Under the pieces are notes generated by a model. The model made no database searches, was not told where the DNA came from, and saw nothing but the letters and a program-made list of their open reading frames with translations. A stretch of DNA of 64,000 bases. It comes from Opisthorchis felineus (taxonomy: Eukaryota; Platyhelminthes; Trematoda; Opisthorchiida; Opisthorchiidae). The stretch spans positions 45,863 through 109,862 of the forward strand of contig SJOL01009733.1 in the NCBI GenBank assembly GCA_004794785.1. The letters run 5' to 3'. Positions 40,730 through 53,992 of this stretch are shown piece after piece. The position numbers were made by a program, and so were the translations under genes. Position 1 is the first letter of the stretch; each line of letters begins with the position of its first letter.

Positions 40730-43700
40730 GATACACTGGATGAGGCCTATACACGTCTGATGTGTCCACGTGCAATGTAGGCATTCAGCTGCTTATAGTT
40801 AGTTATTAATAAATATTCATTCGTATATCAAGAGGTATTGAACAATATGAAAAAACTTCTCGAAGTTATGCATTTAAAATACGATTTTCCAGAGAGTGTG
40901 CAGTGTTGAGGCTTCAAATATGTATTACGAGACTAACTTGACCAAACTTACTTAGATCACTCTGCAAAATATTATTGATTATATATATATATTACTTATT
41001 ATCTACTGCGACCCCGAAATCTGGGATGTATCTGATTTGCGTCACAGTAGTGCCTGGCTGAACTAAGTGAAATACAGGTCAGTGTGATGGGTGTGATTAA
41101 CTGCTTTTTCATCAAAAACTTCAAAACCGTCACTGTCCATTCATTCGGGCAAACTATGACGAGAGTGGTGTTCCGTCCAAAAAATGAAACTCAAAATGGC
41201 TTTGTATACAATTTTTGCGTGCATCATAAACAACATTTATTATCCAATGTAACAGGGCGTAATTTAAGCTCACTGGGGTGTTTGCTTGTTCTCGTAGCGC
41301 GGGTAACAGTGTCCCAAAACGGCGGACTTCTGTTGGCGTAGGTGCAATGAGAAAGCCAGGAATGTAGTCTATTATAAAAGACGTTGAATGTCTACAATGA
41401 AATATCTAGTATAACGTTTGAACTTTTAGATTTCTGCGACACGCGTTAAAAATCATGCAGTAAATAAACCCGCTCGATAAGTCCAATTGGTCACCCCGAT
41501 GAACGATTTCAAAAGTCAACAATGCACTGAACAATTTCGCGTCATGGTGCTTTCCTGCATCTTTAAATACAAACGAATTGTACGCTGGATTGGTCCACGT
41601 ACATGCAACTGTAAATGTAGTGCTCCATCTCGAATGACTCATATGTGCGATCTTAAATGCAAATTCCGTGGGAGCACCTCATGTTTATAATCTTATCTCT
41701 TTTTGGGAAATTTTGCCACAATGTCGTGTCACAAAATGGGTCCATTGTGGGTGGTTGTATCTTCGTCGATCAGTGTAATAGAAGACTGTTTTTTTCAACA
41801 AAACCACATGAATTCAAAATCCCAGATGCATCTCCAGCTTCATCTCTCACCACGATAAACCCTGGACTTTATCTGATTGCTTATATTTAATTTTCACAAA
41901 TGTAAACATACGAGAGTTTGACGCTTTGTAAAGGATGTTTTGCGTATCAGTTCGGCCAGATTGGGAAGTTGGCTACATTACTTGCCAGTGCAAACGTATA
42001 TAAATGGCTATGAATAGCTTAGTGCTCGGTTTACCTAAAATGCTTTTGGTGTGCGTTGGCTTAGGTCCCACTATTATGGTAGCGGTAATTTGCGAAACGT
42101 GTTGCACTAGCCCAACGGAATGTAACCCATTATTTGGACAAGTCGAATAGTTTAAAGTGCTCTAAATCGGTTTCTGAGGAAAGAAGCGACAGTACACATT
42201 CCTAAGATTCTGGAATAACACCCGGTTAGCTTCTGCTGTTCAGAACTTCTAAAGTGATAGCAACTGAATAAACTCCGGGAGCACATGACCCTTAGAGATT
42301 TTTTTGCGATTTCGTAGAATGTGTACGAGCGAATTAGAATATGACAAGACACATATGAAGTACATTTCATGTCCTCTCTGCCAAGTTATTGTGACAAATA
42401 CTCTTGTCGTTTTATTTGCGAAAGAATAGTTGTTATGCGTCAGGTCAAATGATCAGCAAATTGTGTTTCAGTTTGGATGGACGAAATGGATGGTTCCATT
42501 TTCATACTAATGCAGAGAGGGCGTTGGTGTTAAACCTACGACCTCCCAATCGCACCGCTTTGGACAGGTATATATGAAGTTGCCGTAAAATATGTAATGT
42601 AACACCATAATCAGCCACTCACATTCAAGTTCCTTTTTCCTACTTCTCACGGCCAGTCATTTCAGTCAGTCTTGTATGGTCCACTTACACAGGCGAAATA
42701 ACGTTGTATTCCAAATGTTGTGAATTACATGTTTAAGGCAGCCCACGTCAAGCAGCCAATCAACGATTGTTCGATAACGCCTAGTTTGCGTAGAGGAAGT
42801 GGAATTCCCAAACTACAAACAAAGTACAAAAAACTGCTTTGAAAAGTGCTCTTAATGGTATAACATCCGGCATCTACGAGTTAGACCTGTGTAGAGTAAG
42901 TAAACATGACAACTCAATTAAGAAAAGCGTAAACTCTCATTTTTTGACAACCTTATGTCCCAGTGTCTCATACAGTGGATAACCATTGTTAAAATATTGT
43001 TCAAGCCTTCAGGGTTGCTGGATCGCATGACTGAGGCAAGGTTTTTCGCTAACGTTGAAAAGCCTGAAGGTGAAGCCAAGTGTACTCCCATTTTGAACTC
43101 ATGATTTATTCCTGATATCCGAAAATCCAAGTAATTTGTTCAAATAACGGTAGTTTAGATGCATTCACCGTCAACTGACGTCCTCTTGGAGCTTGGCAAC
43201 TGGATTGCTGACAATTCATCAGCATTTAAGGAGGCATCCACATTGCTCTGTTGCGGGAGTAGTCCATCTCTTCATCGATGTGCTTGTCTAATTCGCAAGA
43301 GAGCAGCATTGAGTTACAACCTAATCAGTTATTGATACTCGTTTGAGCGCGGATTTTGAGTTGTCCGATCGTAGTCTGTGTTGCGATGTAGTGCGTGTTT
43401 CTTTTTTCGACTGTCACACTGTGCTGAGTTCGTCCTTACGTGTTCATATTTGGTAAGCCTTGATGTGAGATGAAAATTCCCGTTGAGTCATTTTGCCTTT
43501 CCACACCCAATGCCTTTTTGGTTTACGTCTGTTGTTCTTTTCATTTGACTCCATCTTCGAATCAGTGTCTTAGGGCCCCTTGTCCCCAGACGTTGATAAG
43601 TAGAGTCGTTCTCAATGTTTCCGTAATTTCTTTGACCCGTGTGGTGAACCATGCCCTCGTAAATTCGTTTGTAAATTCGCCTTTGTTCTTGTTCACCGTA

Positions 43701-45975
43701 GTATCCTGTCGTTGTTCTAGTCGAATACGTGTCCTCTGCGGTCATCATGTGAAAAGGCAAGCGAGAGTTGCGCATACTAATGACAAGCTTGTTTTTACTC
43801 AACTTCCTTTGACAGTCATCTCCCTGATTATAAGGCGTAGCTTTTTCCACCTTATATGCATTGAACTTTGCTGATAACGTCCGTCTTCTCCACTGCGCTA
43901 TGTTTCCCCTTTGGTTTCCGTAGTGCTTGCAGCATACCAGCAGTTCTCTTGGCTGCGTTATATCATGCTGTTGTAGTATCCGTGCCGTCATCTACGAGAG
44001 TTTCCCGACGTGTGGTAGTGTAATTGTCTCGCTTGTGTTTTTGGTAGTAAAGCTGGTTGAATTGTATAACTTCAGGTGAAGTTACCAAGGTAACCGTTTC
44101 TTTGAAAGATTTCGCGTAAGTGATTTCCTTACAGCACTTTGGATCCCACCGTGTTGAAACATGTTCCAGTTTGCTTGAACTGTGTCCGACTGCAGCTGTG
44201 TTTGTGGCAGTTTGCATGGTTGCTGTGGTAGTTCAGAAGTTCATCCACATGCACAGTATTTCTGTAGAATTTCGCTTACATCTATCAATTTTGCAACCCT
44301 GCGAGGAGAAAAGCAGAGTTTACACTGCGGTGGTTAGATCTGTACTGCTTTAAGAATTGTTAACTTAGCCTCTCCACAAAGTGGACAAACGAATTACGTA
44401 AGCAGTCGACCATCAGGAATGCTGAAGTACGCCAGATGTTCCCAGGAAGAATAAAATTTCCAACAATAGAAGAATTACAAAATTTAGAGATTACGCTGGC
44501 TAATACATGTATTCATCACCGCAAATGACCGAATGCCTCACACATCCTGTTTCGCCTAGCCCTGTGGTGCATGCCAGCGGCCTAGGGAGGAACAGTCAAT
44601 GACCTGACAACGAAGTAGGAAAACACTCACCAGGATAATGATTCAGGTCGACACCTACCGCCTGTCTGGATAAAGACCCTGAGAGACTCATTTCAACACT
44701 GGTAAATGACACTGGCGGAAACAGCCCAATTTCGCAGTCAGCGTCACGCGTGCATCAAGGAGATCGCTTTCATTGATTACCTAACCGATTCTCAAAACCC
44801 CAAGGCTTGGTTGTATGTCCAACACTCTCCGACGATCGAAAATGTAGCAAATGTAACAAACGTGTTCGTGATCTGCGATATATATCTGATAAACTGAATT
44901 GAAAAACCATAGCTATTTGATGGGCGGTGCCCAGCGAATAAATAATAAATCCGCAAGCGCTATGTATTAGCAGCACTCCTTGCATAGATGGTGCAGTGTG
45001 GCTATTCTGTAAAAAGAATCACATCTAATGATAGGGCAACGAATGGACACTTAGGGCATTCCAGTTTTGGTGGTGAGTACACAAATCCTTCGACGAATAT
45101 GACTCGTAATTTCTTACAACCGCCTTCAATTTTGCAAAGTGCATTATGGCATTCAGTCTTCGCTGAAACAAACCATTTTAGTGGGACACATTGACCGAGC
45201 GCCTAGAACCTGATTTTTGCACTAGAATCATGCATTCATTGCCACCTAACCCGAATACCTTAATGTATTAGGCGTGCATAGATAAGTTATGAGGCCGATA
45301 TTCGTTTTTTAATAGTATTTGTTTACTGCCATCCATATGCAGTTCACAGTGTTACAAAATGCGACCTGTATCTTCAAAACTCAATCACATGTGTACACAA
45401 TTTACTCCGGTTACCTACTTGAATGTTGTACGTTGGTACAAACAATTTGGAGAGGAAGCAAATTGACAAGTTTAGGGCGTACACATTATCTGTGAACTCG
45501 GTTCGAGGGACATAATTTTAATACCGACACCTGTACTAGTACGGGGTCAGAACGTTTAAGAACTGAGTGCAAGTTTCGAAAAAACAATTGGCCAGCAGTC
45601 TTTGTCACCAATGTACACTGTACATGTGCGCGCATTTCTTGCATACTTCTAGCTTAAATTTTATCCCGTTACTTTGGGTTACAAAAATTACTACAGAAAC
45701 CACCACGGAGACAAGTGAGTCTGTTCGGCTGCTCGTGCTTGCTTGGTGCTAACTGGTTGTGGGATTACTTTTTGGTGGGTTTTCTCAATCGAAGCACCAA
45801 AACCAGTGTCCAACTTCCTATCTATTCTTTAAAAAACTTCACCGTGGATCTATGACATATTAGCAAAACAAAAACAGCACCACATTTTCAACACTATTTT
45901 AACCTCAATGGACTATCGCGCGTTAAAATGGTTTCGGTGGACAGTTGTCTACAGAATAGTGAACAGATGCACCAA
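40730..45975 (+). repeat. Tandem duplication unit, copy 1 (about 5.25 kb)
   Basis: The segment from GATACACTGGATGAGGCC to GAACAGATGCACCAA recurs at 45977-51247. Offset between copies is 5247 at the left end and 5272 in the right half, because of small indels. By eye, 40730-43090 and 45670-45975 differ from copy 2 at several percent, whereas 43094-45670 differs at only a handful of positions. No named gene is inside. The only sizeable frames are those of the core (see 43488-44217). A small part (41508-41700) also exists at 30653-30850. Confidence 0.95.
43488..44217 (-). other. Unidentified frame pair in the conserved core, copy 1
   Basis: Two minus-strand frames, 84 codons (44217-43963) and 167 codons (43991-43488), overlap by 29 bp in different frames. 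The translation of the longer is rich in Arg, Lys, Gln and Thr, with a basic C-terminal part (RGPKTLIRRWSQMKR). The opposite strand is also open over 134 codons (43470-43874). I recognise no domain. The basic composition could suit a nucleic-acid-binding fragment, but two-strand openness and lack of splice evidence keep this at the level of an unexplained open region. Confidence 0.25.
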
Positions 45976-45976
45976 N
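45976..45976. other. Single N at the tandem junction
   Basis: The two 5.25-kb copies meet exactly at this undetermined base: copy 1 ends CACCAA, copy 2 begins GATACACTGG. The join is therefore not directly supported by continuous sequence. Confidence 0.95.
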
Positions 45977-48900
45977 GATACACTGGATGAGGCCTATACA
46001 CGTCTGATGTGTCCACGTGCAATGTAGGCATTCAGCTGCTTATAGTTAGTTATTAATAAATATTCATTCGTATATCAAGAGGTATTGAACAATATGAAAA
46101 AACTTCTCGAAGTTATGCATTTAAAATACGATTTTCCAGAGAGTGTGCAGTGTTGAGGCTTCAAATATGTATTACGAGACTAACTTGACCAAACTTACTT
46201 AGATCACTCTGCAAAATATTATTGATTATATATATATATTACTTATTATCGACTGCGACCCCGAAATCTGGGATGTATCTGATTTGCGTCACAGTATTGC
46301 CTGGCTGAACTAAGTGAACTACAGGTCAGTGTGATGGGTGTGATTAACTGCTTTTTTCATCAAAAACTTCAAAACCGTCACTATTCATTCATTCGGGCAA
46401 ACTATGACGAGAGTGTTGTTCCGCCCAAAAAATAAAACTCAAAATGGCTATGGGTACAATTTTTGTGTGCACCATAAACAACATTTGTTATCCAATGTAG
46501 CAGGGCGTAATTTAAGCTCACTGGGGTGTTCGCTTGTTCTCGTAGCGCGGATAACAGTGTCCCAAAACGGCGGACTTCTGTTGGCGTAGGTGCAATGAGA
46601 GAGCCAGGAATGTAGTCTATTATAAAAGATGTTGACTGTTTACAATAAAATATCTACGTATAACGTTTGGACATTTAGATTTCTGCGACACGCGTTAAAA
46701 ATCGTGCAGTAAATAAACCCGCTCGATAAATCCAATTGGTCACCTCGATGACCCATTTCAAAAGTCAACAAGGCACTGAACAACTTCGCGTCATGGTGTT
46801 TTCCTGCATCTTTAAATACAATAAATTGTACGCTGGATTTGTTCACGTACATGCAACTGTAAATGTAGTGCTTCATCTCGAATGACTCATAGGTGCGATC
46901 TTAAATGCGAATTCCGTAGGAGCACCTCATGTTTGTAATCTTATCTCTTCTTGGGAAATTTTCCCACAATGTCATGTCACAAAATAGGTCCATTGTGGGT
47001 GGTTGTATCTTCGTCGATCAGTGTAATAGAGGTCTGTTTTTTTCAACAAAACCACATGAATTCGAAATCCCAGATGCACCTCCAACTTCATCTCTCACCA
47101 CGATAAACCCTGGACTTTATCTGATTGCTTATATTTAATTTTCACAAATGTAAACATACGATAGTTTGACGCTTTGTTAAGAATGTTTTGCATATCAGTT
47201 CTGCTATATGGTCACGTTGGCTACATTACTTGCCAGTGCAAACGTATATAAATGGCTATGAATAAATTAGTGCTCGGTTTACCTAAAATGCTTTTGGTGT
47301 GCATTGGCTTAGGTCCCACTATTATGGTAGCAAACGCGGTAATTTGCGAAACGTGTTGCACTGGCCCAACGGAATGTAACCCATTATTTGGACAAGTCAA
47401 ATAGTTTAAAGTGCTCTAAATCGGTTTCTGAGGAAAGAAGCAACAGCGCACATTCCTAAGATTCTGGAATAACAACCAGTTAGCTTCTGCTGTTCAGAAC
47501 TTCTAAAGTGACAGCAATTGAATAAACTCCGGGAGCACATGACCCTTAGAGATTTTTTGCGATTTATCAGAATGTGTACGAGCGAATTAGAATATGACAA
47601 GACAGATATGAAGTCCATTTCATGTCCTCTCTGCCAAGTTATTGTGACAGATACGCTTGTCGTTTTATTTGCGAAAGAATAGTTGTTATGCGTCCAGGTC
47701 AAATGATCAGCAAATTGTGTTTCAGTTTGGATGGACGAAATGGATGGCTCCATTTTCATCCTAATGCAGAGAGGGCGTTGGTGTTAAACCTACGACCTAC
47801 CAATCGCACCGCTTTGGACCGGTGTATACGAAGTTGCCGTAAGATATATAATGTAACACCATAATCAGCCACTCACATGCAAGTTCCTTTTTCCTACTTC
47901 GCACGACCAGTCATTTCAGTCAGTCTTGTATGGTCCACTTACACAGGCGAAATAACGTTGTATTCTAAATGTTGTGATTTACATGTTTAAGGCAGCCCAC
48001 GTCAAGCAGCCGACCAACGATTGTTCGATAACGCCTAGTGTGCGTAGAGGAAGTGGAATTCCCAAACTACCAATAAAGTACAAATAACTGCTTTGAAAAG
48101 TGCTATTATTGGTAGAACTTCCGGCATCTACGAGTTAGACCTGTGTAGAGTAAGTAAACATGACAACTCAATCAAAAGACCACGTAAACCCTCATTTTTT
48201 GACAAGCTTATGCCACAGTGTCTCACACAGTGGATAACCATTGTTAAAATATTGTTCAGGCCTTCAGGGTCGCTGCATCGCATGACTGAAGCAAGGTTTT
48301 TCGCTAACGTTGAAAAGCCTGAAATAATCAGGTGTTTCGAGGTGAAGCCAGGTGTACACCAATTTTGAACTCATGATTTATTCCTGATATCCGAAAATCC
48401 AAGTAATTTGTTCAAATAACGGTAGTTTAGATGCATTCACCGTCAACTGACGTCCTCTTGGAGCTTGGCAACTGGATTGCTGACAATTCATCAGCATTTA
48501 AGGAGGCATCCACATTGCTCTGTTGCGGGAGTAGTCCATCTCTTCATCGATGTGCTTGTCTAATTCGCAAGAGAGCAGCATTGAGTTACAACCTAATCAG
48601 TTATTGATACTCGTTTGAGCGCGGATTTTGAGTTGTCCGATCGTAGTCTGTGTTGCGATGTAGTGCGTGTTTCTTTTTTCGACTGTCACACTGTGCTGAG
48701 TTCGTCCTTACGTGTTCATATTTGGTAAGCCTTGATGTGAGATGAAAATTCCCGTTGAGTCATTTTGCCTTTCCACACCCAATGCCTTTTTGGTTTACGT
48801 CTGTTGTTCTTTTCATTTGACTCCATCTTCGAATCAGTGTCTTAGGGCCCCTTGTCCCCAGACGTTGATAAGTAGAGTCGTTCTCAATGTTTCCGTAATT

Positions 48901-51247
48901 TCTTTGACCCGTGTGGTGAACCATGCCCTCGTAAATTCGTTTGTAAATTCGCCTTTGTTCTTGTTCACCGTAGTATCCTGTCGTTGTTCTAGTCGAATAC
49001 GTGTCCTCTGCGGTCATCATGTGAAAAGGCAAGCGAGAGTTGTGCATACTAATGACAAGCTTGTTTTTACTCAACTTCCTTTGACAGTCATCTCCCTGAT
49101 TATAAGGCGTAGCTTTTTCCACCTTATATGCATTGAACTTTGCTGATAACGTCCGTCTTCTCCACTGCGCTATGTTTCCCCTTTGGTTTCCGTAGTGCTT
49201 GCAGCATACCAGCAGTTCTCTTGGCTGCGTTATATCATGCTGTTGTAGTATCCGTGCCGTCATCTACGAGAGTTTCCCGACGTGTGGTAGTGTAATTGTC
49301 TCGCTTGTGTTTTTGGTAGTAAAGCTGGTTGAATTGTATAACTTCAGGTGAAGTTACCAAGGTAACCGTTTCTTTGAAAGATTTCGCGTAAGTGATTTCC
49401 TTACAGCACTTTGGATCCCACCGTGTTGAAACATGTTCCAGTTTGCTTGAACTGTGTCCGACTGCAGCTGTGTTTGTGGCAGTTTGCATGGTTGCTGTGG
49501 TAGTTCAGAAGTTCATCCACATGCACAGTATTTCTGTAGAATTTCGCTTACATCTATCAATTTTGCAACCCTGCGAGGAGAAAAGCAGAGTTTACACTGC
49601 GGTGGTTAGATCTGTACTGCTTTAAGAATTGTTAACTTAGCCTCTCCACAAAGTGGACAAACGAATTACGTAAGCAGTCGACCATCAGGAATGCTGAAGT
49701 ACGCCAGATGTTCCCAGGAAGAATAAAATTTCCAACAATAGAAGAATTACAAAATTTAGAGATTACGCTGGCTAATACATGTATTCATCACCGCAAATGA
49801 CCGAATGCCTCACACATTCTGTTTCGCCTAGCCCTGTGGTGCATGCCAGCGGCCTAGGGAGGAACAGTCAATGACCTGACAACGAAGTAGGAAAACACTC
49901 ACCAGGATAATGATTCAGGTCGACACCTACCGCCTGTCTGGATAAAGACCCTGAGAGACTCATTTCAACACTGGTAAATGACACTGGCGGAAACAGCCCA
50001 ATTTCGCAGTCAGCGTCACGCGTGCATCAAGGAGATCGCTTTCATTGATTACCTAACCGATTCTCAAAACCCCAAGGCTTGGTTGTATGTCCAACACTCT
50101 CCGACGATCGAAAATGTAGCAAATGTAACAAACGTGTTCGTGATCTGCGATATATATCTGATAAACTGAATTGAAAAACCATAGCTATTTGATGGGCGGT
50201 GCCCAGCGAATAAATAATAAATCCGCAAGCGCTATGTATTAGCAGCACTCCTTGCATAGATGGTGCAGTGTGGCTATTCTGTAAAAAGAATCACATCTAA
50301 TGATAGGGCAACGAATGGACACTTAGGGCATTCCAGTTTTGGTGGTGAGTACACAAATCCTTCGACGAATATGACTCGTAATTTCTTACAACCGCCTTCA
50401 ATTTTGCAAAGTGCATTATGGCATTCAGTCTTCGCTGAAACAAACCATTTTAGTGGGACACATTGACCGAGCGCCTAGAACCTGATTTTTGCACTAGAAT
50501 CATGCATTCATTGCCACCTAACCCGAATACCTTAATGTATTAGGCGTGCATAGATAAGTTATGAGGCCGATATTCGTTTTTTAATAGTATTTGTTTACTG
50601 CCATCCATATGCAGTTCACAGTGTTACAAAATGCGACCTGTATCTTCAAAACTCAATCACATGTGTACACAATTTACTCCGGTAACCTACTTGAATGTTG
50701 TACGTTGGTACAAACAATTTGGAGAGGAAGCAAATTGACAAGTTTAGGGCGTACACATTATCTGTGAACTCGGTTCGAGGGACATAATTTTAATACCGAC
50801 ACCTGTACTAGTACGGGGTCAAAACGTTTAAGAACTGAGTGCAAGTTTCGAAAAAACAATTGGCCAGCAGTCTTTGTCACCAATGTACACTGTACATGTG
50901 CGCGCATTTCTTGCATACTTCTAGCTTAAATTTTATCCCGTTATTTTGGGTTACAAAAATTACTACAGAAACCACCACGGAGACAAGTGAGTCTGTTCGG
51001 CTGCTCGTGCCTGCTTGGTGCTAACTGGTTGTGGGATTATTTTTTAGTGGGTTTTCTCAATTAAGGCACCAAAACCAGTGTCCAACATCCCACCTATTCT
51101 TGAAAAAACTTCACTGTGAATCTATGACACACTAGCAAAATAAAAACAGCTCCATTTTTGCCACATTATTTTAACCTCAATGGACTATCGCGCGTTAAAA
51201 TGGTTTCGCTGGACAGTTGTTCACAGAATAGTGAACAGATGCACCAA
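45977..51247 (+). repeat. Tandem duplication unit, copy 2
   Basis: Direct repeat of 40730-45975. It contains small indels relative to copy 1, such as an insertion of about 18 bp near 48321 (AATAATCAGGTGTTTCGA) and a short insertion near 47330. Beyond 51247 the sequence continues (GATGCAAATTTAATTG) without interruption, so this copy carries the natural right flank, and copy 1 the natural left flank. Confidence 0.95.
48760..49489 (-). other. Unidentified frame pair in the conserved core, copy 2
   Basis: Same as 43488-44217, with one amino-acid difference in the 167-codon frame (R to H, from the C/T difference at 43770 and 49042). No recognised domain. Confidence 0.25.
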
Positions 51248-53457
51248 GATGCAAATTTAATTGTAGATTTCCTAAACAATCAGTGGAAAACCACAGATTT
51301 GTTCACTTTTTTTGAAAGTATGGGCAATGAAACAGATAGGATTACCAAAATTATCCAATGAACATACTACAAAGAAACTACGAGTCATTCTTCTAACCAA
51401 ATTTGTAAATTGCTAAGTAGCAAAGAGCGTGCTCCGTTTCCATACTGTATTTTGCAACTTGTTTTCATATTTTTCATTCCAAACATTCAGCGGGTGGTGG
51501 AGACGGAGGTGGGTAATTTGCCATCCAAAAACTTAATGATATATTTTGCTAATACTCAAGGTGCTTACTAAGAATGATTTCTAAACTCAGACAGCGACTT
51601 CTAATATATTAATAATGGCAAATGTGTTGGCGACAAAATCAGACTTACGGCATGAAGCTACGCTAACGGCAAATACATGTTTCAACGGAGGAGACGCGTT
51701 GCTGCACTCCGCATCTTCCATGTAAGTTTTCATAGCCGGGTTTGCTGTTTTCTAAACCGACTCGAGCAACCCTTTTTGCAGGAATCGCACAAGGTGGAAA
51801 CAAGCGTCCATACCGGTAAAGCCTTAGTACACTCACGTTTGTGGCCAAATCTTTCAACTCACCAGTCTGCGTTTGCAGGTAAAGGTGTCCACCGGCTGTG
51901 CTCACGGTTTTCAATCAAGACCTTTGGTCGAGCATTTCCCGTAAACTATTTTGAACGATATTTGACCATATCTAGCTTCCTTCTGTCCTTCGTACCTTCA
52001 ATTATCCACATTTCACAACCATCACATTGTCCAACGTTTACCATTCAAATGCCACCAGCGAGCGCAGATGTCATTGCCACAATTAGGGCAAAACATTCAC
52101 ACAGAGTCCAACTCGCGAAATTTTACCGGTAGCATTTGTATTAAGCGTTTTTAATCTGATGGCTTACAGAAAGGTGTCAATGTACTAATCTGTGGAGAAA
52201 TGCATGGATAAAATATTCATTTCTTGACACTACCCACGATTTGCTTAACCAAATCGCACACTACATCGTAATTAAACACGACAGAGGCATACTAGAGTGT
52301 CATACAATAAACATCGAGGAAACGTTGTAGGATTTTTCGGAACGCTTTACAGTTTCAGATGCTTCAGGCAGTTGTACCATGAAGAGTAATCACGGACTAT
52401 TATACTGGCAAATAAATTATGTGATCGCACTGAAAGCTTCCTGATCAGAAGGCAGAAAGCAGCTCAAACCTATCAAACTACAGATTTTGCTGATAATTTT
52501 TTAGCAGAAAATCGTAAGAAGGCGATATACCTATGAGGGCGTTTTTTCTAAACGGCCAATCGTTTAAAGGCCGATGTTTTCCTATGAACAGTTAGAGCAT
52601 ACTTGAGTCATAGATTTTTAACCGTCCTAGTCAACACACCCCGAATATTTTGGCAACAGCCAAGTACAAAAAAGCTATTTAGAGAATCAGGGGTCATACT
52701 GTCGGCCATCTTTTGCACCTGATTGTATTACTGCGTATGATGAAACCGCAAATCAATAGCGTACAATTTGCTCAATATTGTCATGTGGCTTGCTTAACTC
52801 GGTCACTGAAATTTATGGTTTGTTGTTGTTGTTCGATACCCGCGTTACATAAAAGTGTAGGACATTTGGCTGAATGTCAGTACGCGCATTTGGAGTGATT
52901 TAGCGTATTTATTGGTACCGGCGGTAATGGTTTTTGCAATTTCTTGAAAACCTATGGTCTTTTTATCCATTCAGACATAGCTTGAAGTGATATCAGGATG
53001 TACAAATTCTGGCTAGGATTTTAAAAGCTTCTCAGTTTAGGAAAAGCATCTGGAGGTATTATTGACGACCACCAATTAACTAAAACTGTTAACATTTTAT
53101 TCTAAAAATAGCAACGCGGTTCAGGACACGCCAGAGAACAAAGTGGTTGCCACCACGCGGAGTGCCTGCACTATGGACCGCCAAGTCCAGCTTACAGACA
53201 ACAATCACAGCGATTTCTCTACACCGATGGCGTTATCAAAACCCATAACCTTCATTCTCTACAGGCAGCCCCATATTTTCCATAATTATTGGTCCTATTT
53301 TACAAACGTTTTAAATACGTTTATTCATGGATATTTACCAGGCTGCCTACTTTATTGTTAATCCAATGCATGCATTTATCCACCCACCTCAGTTCGGCGA
53401 CCGCTTAATCAATGGATTTTGGTTGGGTGCTCTCTGCTCATGGCCGTCAAGTGAGTG
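51248..53457. other. Unassigned; one 151-codon frame
   Basis: The plus-strand frame 51677-52132 has Cys/His/Arg-rich stretches and scattered words reminiscent of zinc-finger linkers, but the Cys and His spacings do not fit C2H2 fingers. A donor-like CATGTAAGT (51719) and an acceptor-like polypyrimidine-CAG (51770-51780) could define a short intron of about 60 bp, though neither exon is recognisable. I see no other gene. Confidence 0.25.
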
Positions 53458-53992
53458 NNNNNNNNNNNNNNNNNNNNNNNNNNNNNNNNNNNNNNNNNNN
53501 NNNNNNNNNNNNNNNNNNNNNNNNNNNNNNNNNNNNNNNNNNNNNNNNNNNNNNNNNNNNNNNNNNNNNNNNNNNNNNNNNNNNNNNNNNNNNNNNNNNN
53601 NNNNNNNNNNNNNNNNNNNNNNNNNNNNNNNNNNNNNNNNNNNNNNNNNNNNNNNNNNNNNNNNNNNNNNNNNNNNNNNNNNNNNNNNNNNNNNNNNNNN
53701 NNNNNNNNNNNNNNNNNNNNNNNNNNNNNNNNNNNNNNNNNNNNNNNNNNNNNNNNNNNNNNNNNNNNNNNNNNNNNNNNNNNNNNNNNNNNNNNNNNNN
53801 NNNNNNNNNNNNNNNNNNNNNNNNNNNNNNNNNNNNNNNNNNNNNNNNNNNNNNNNNNNNNNNNNNNNNNNNNNNNNNNNNNNNNNNNNNNNNNNNNNNN
53901 NNNNNNNNNNNNNNNNNNNNNNNNNNNNNNNNNNNNNNNNNNNNNNNNNNNNNNNNNNNNNNNNNNNNNNNNNNNNNNNNNNNNNNNNNNNN
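53458..53992. other. Assembly gap, 535 N
   Basis: Run of undetermined bases. Open frames crossing it are artefacts. Confidence 0.99.

Noticed and set aside
51677..52132. Zinc-finger gene exon
   Set aside because: Words such as VHTGK and LSTHQ suggest finger linkers, but Cys and His spacings do not form a C2H2 unit anywhere in the frame.
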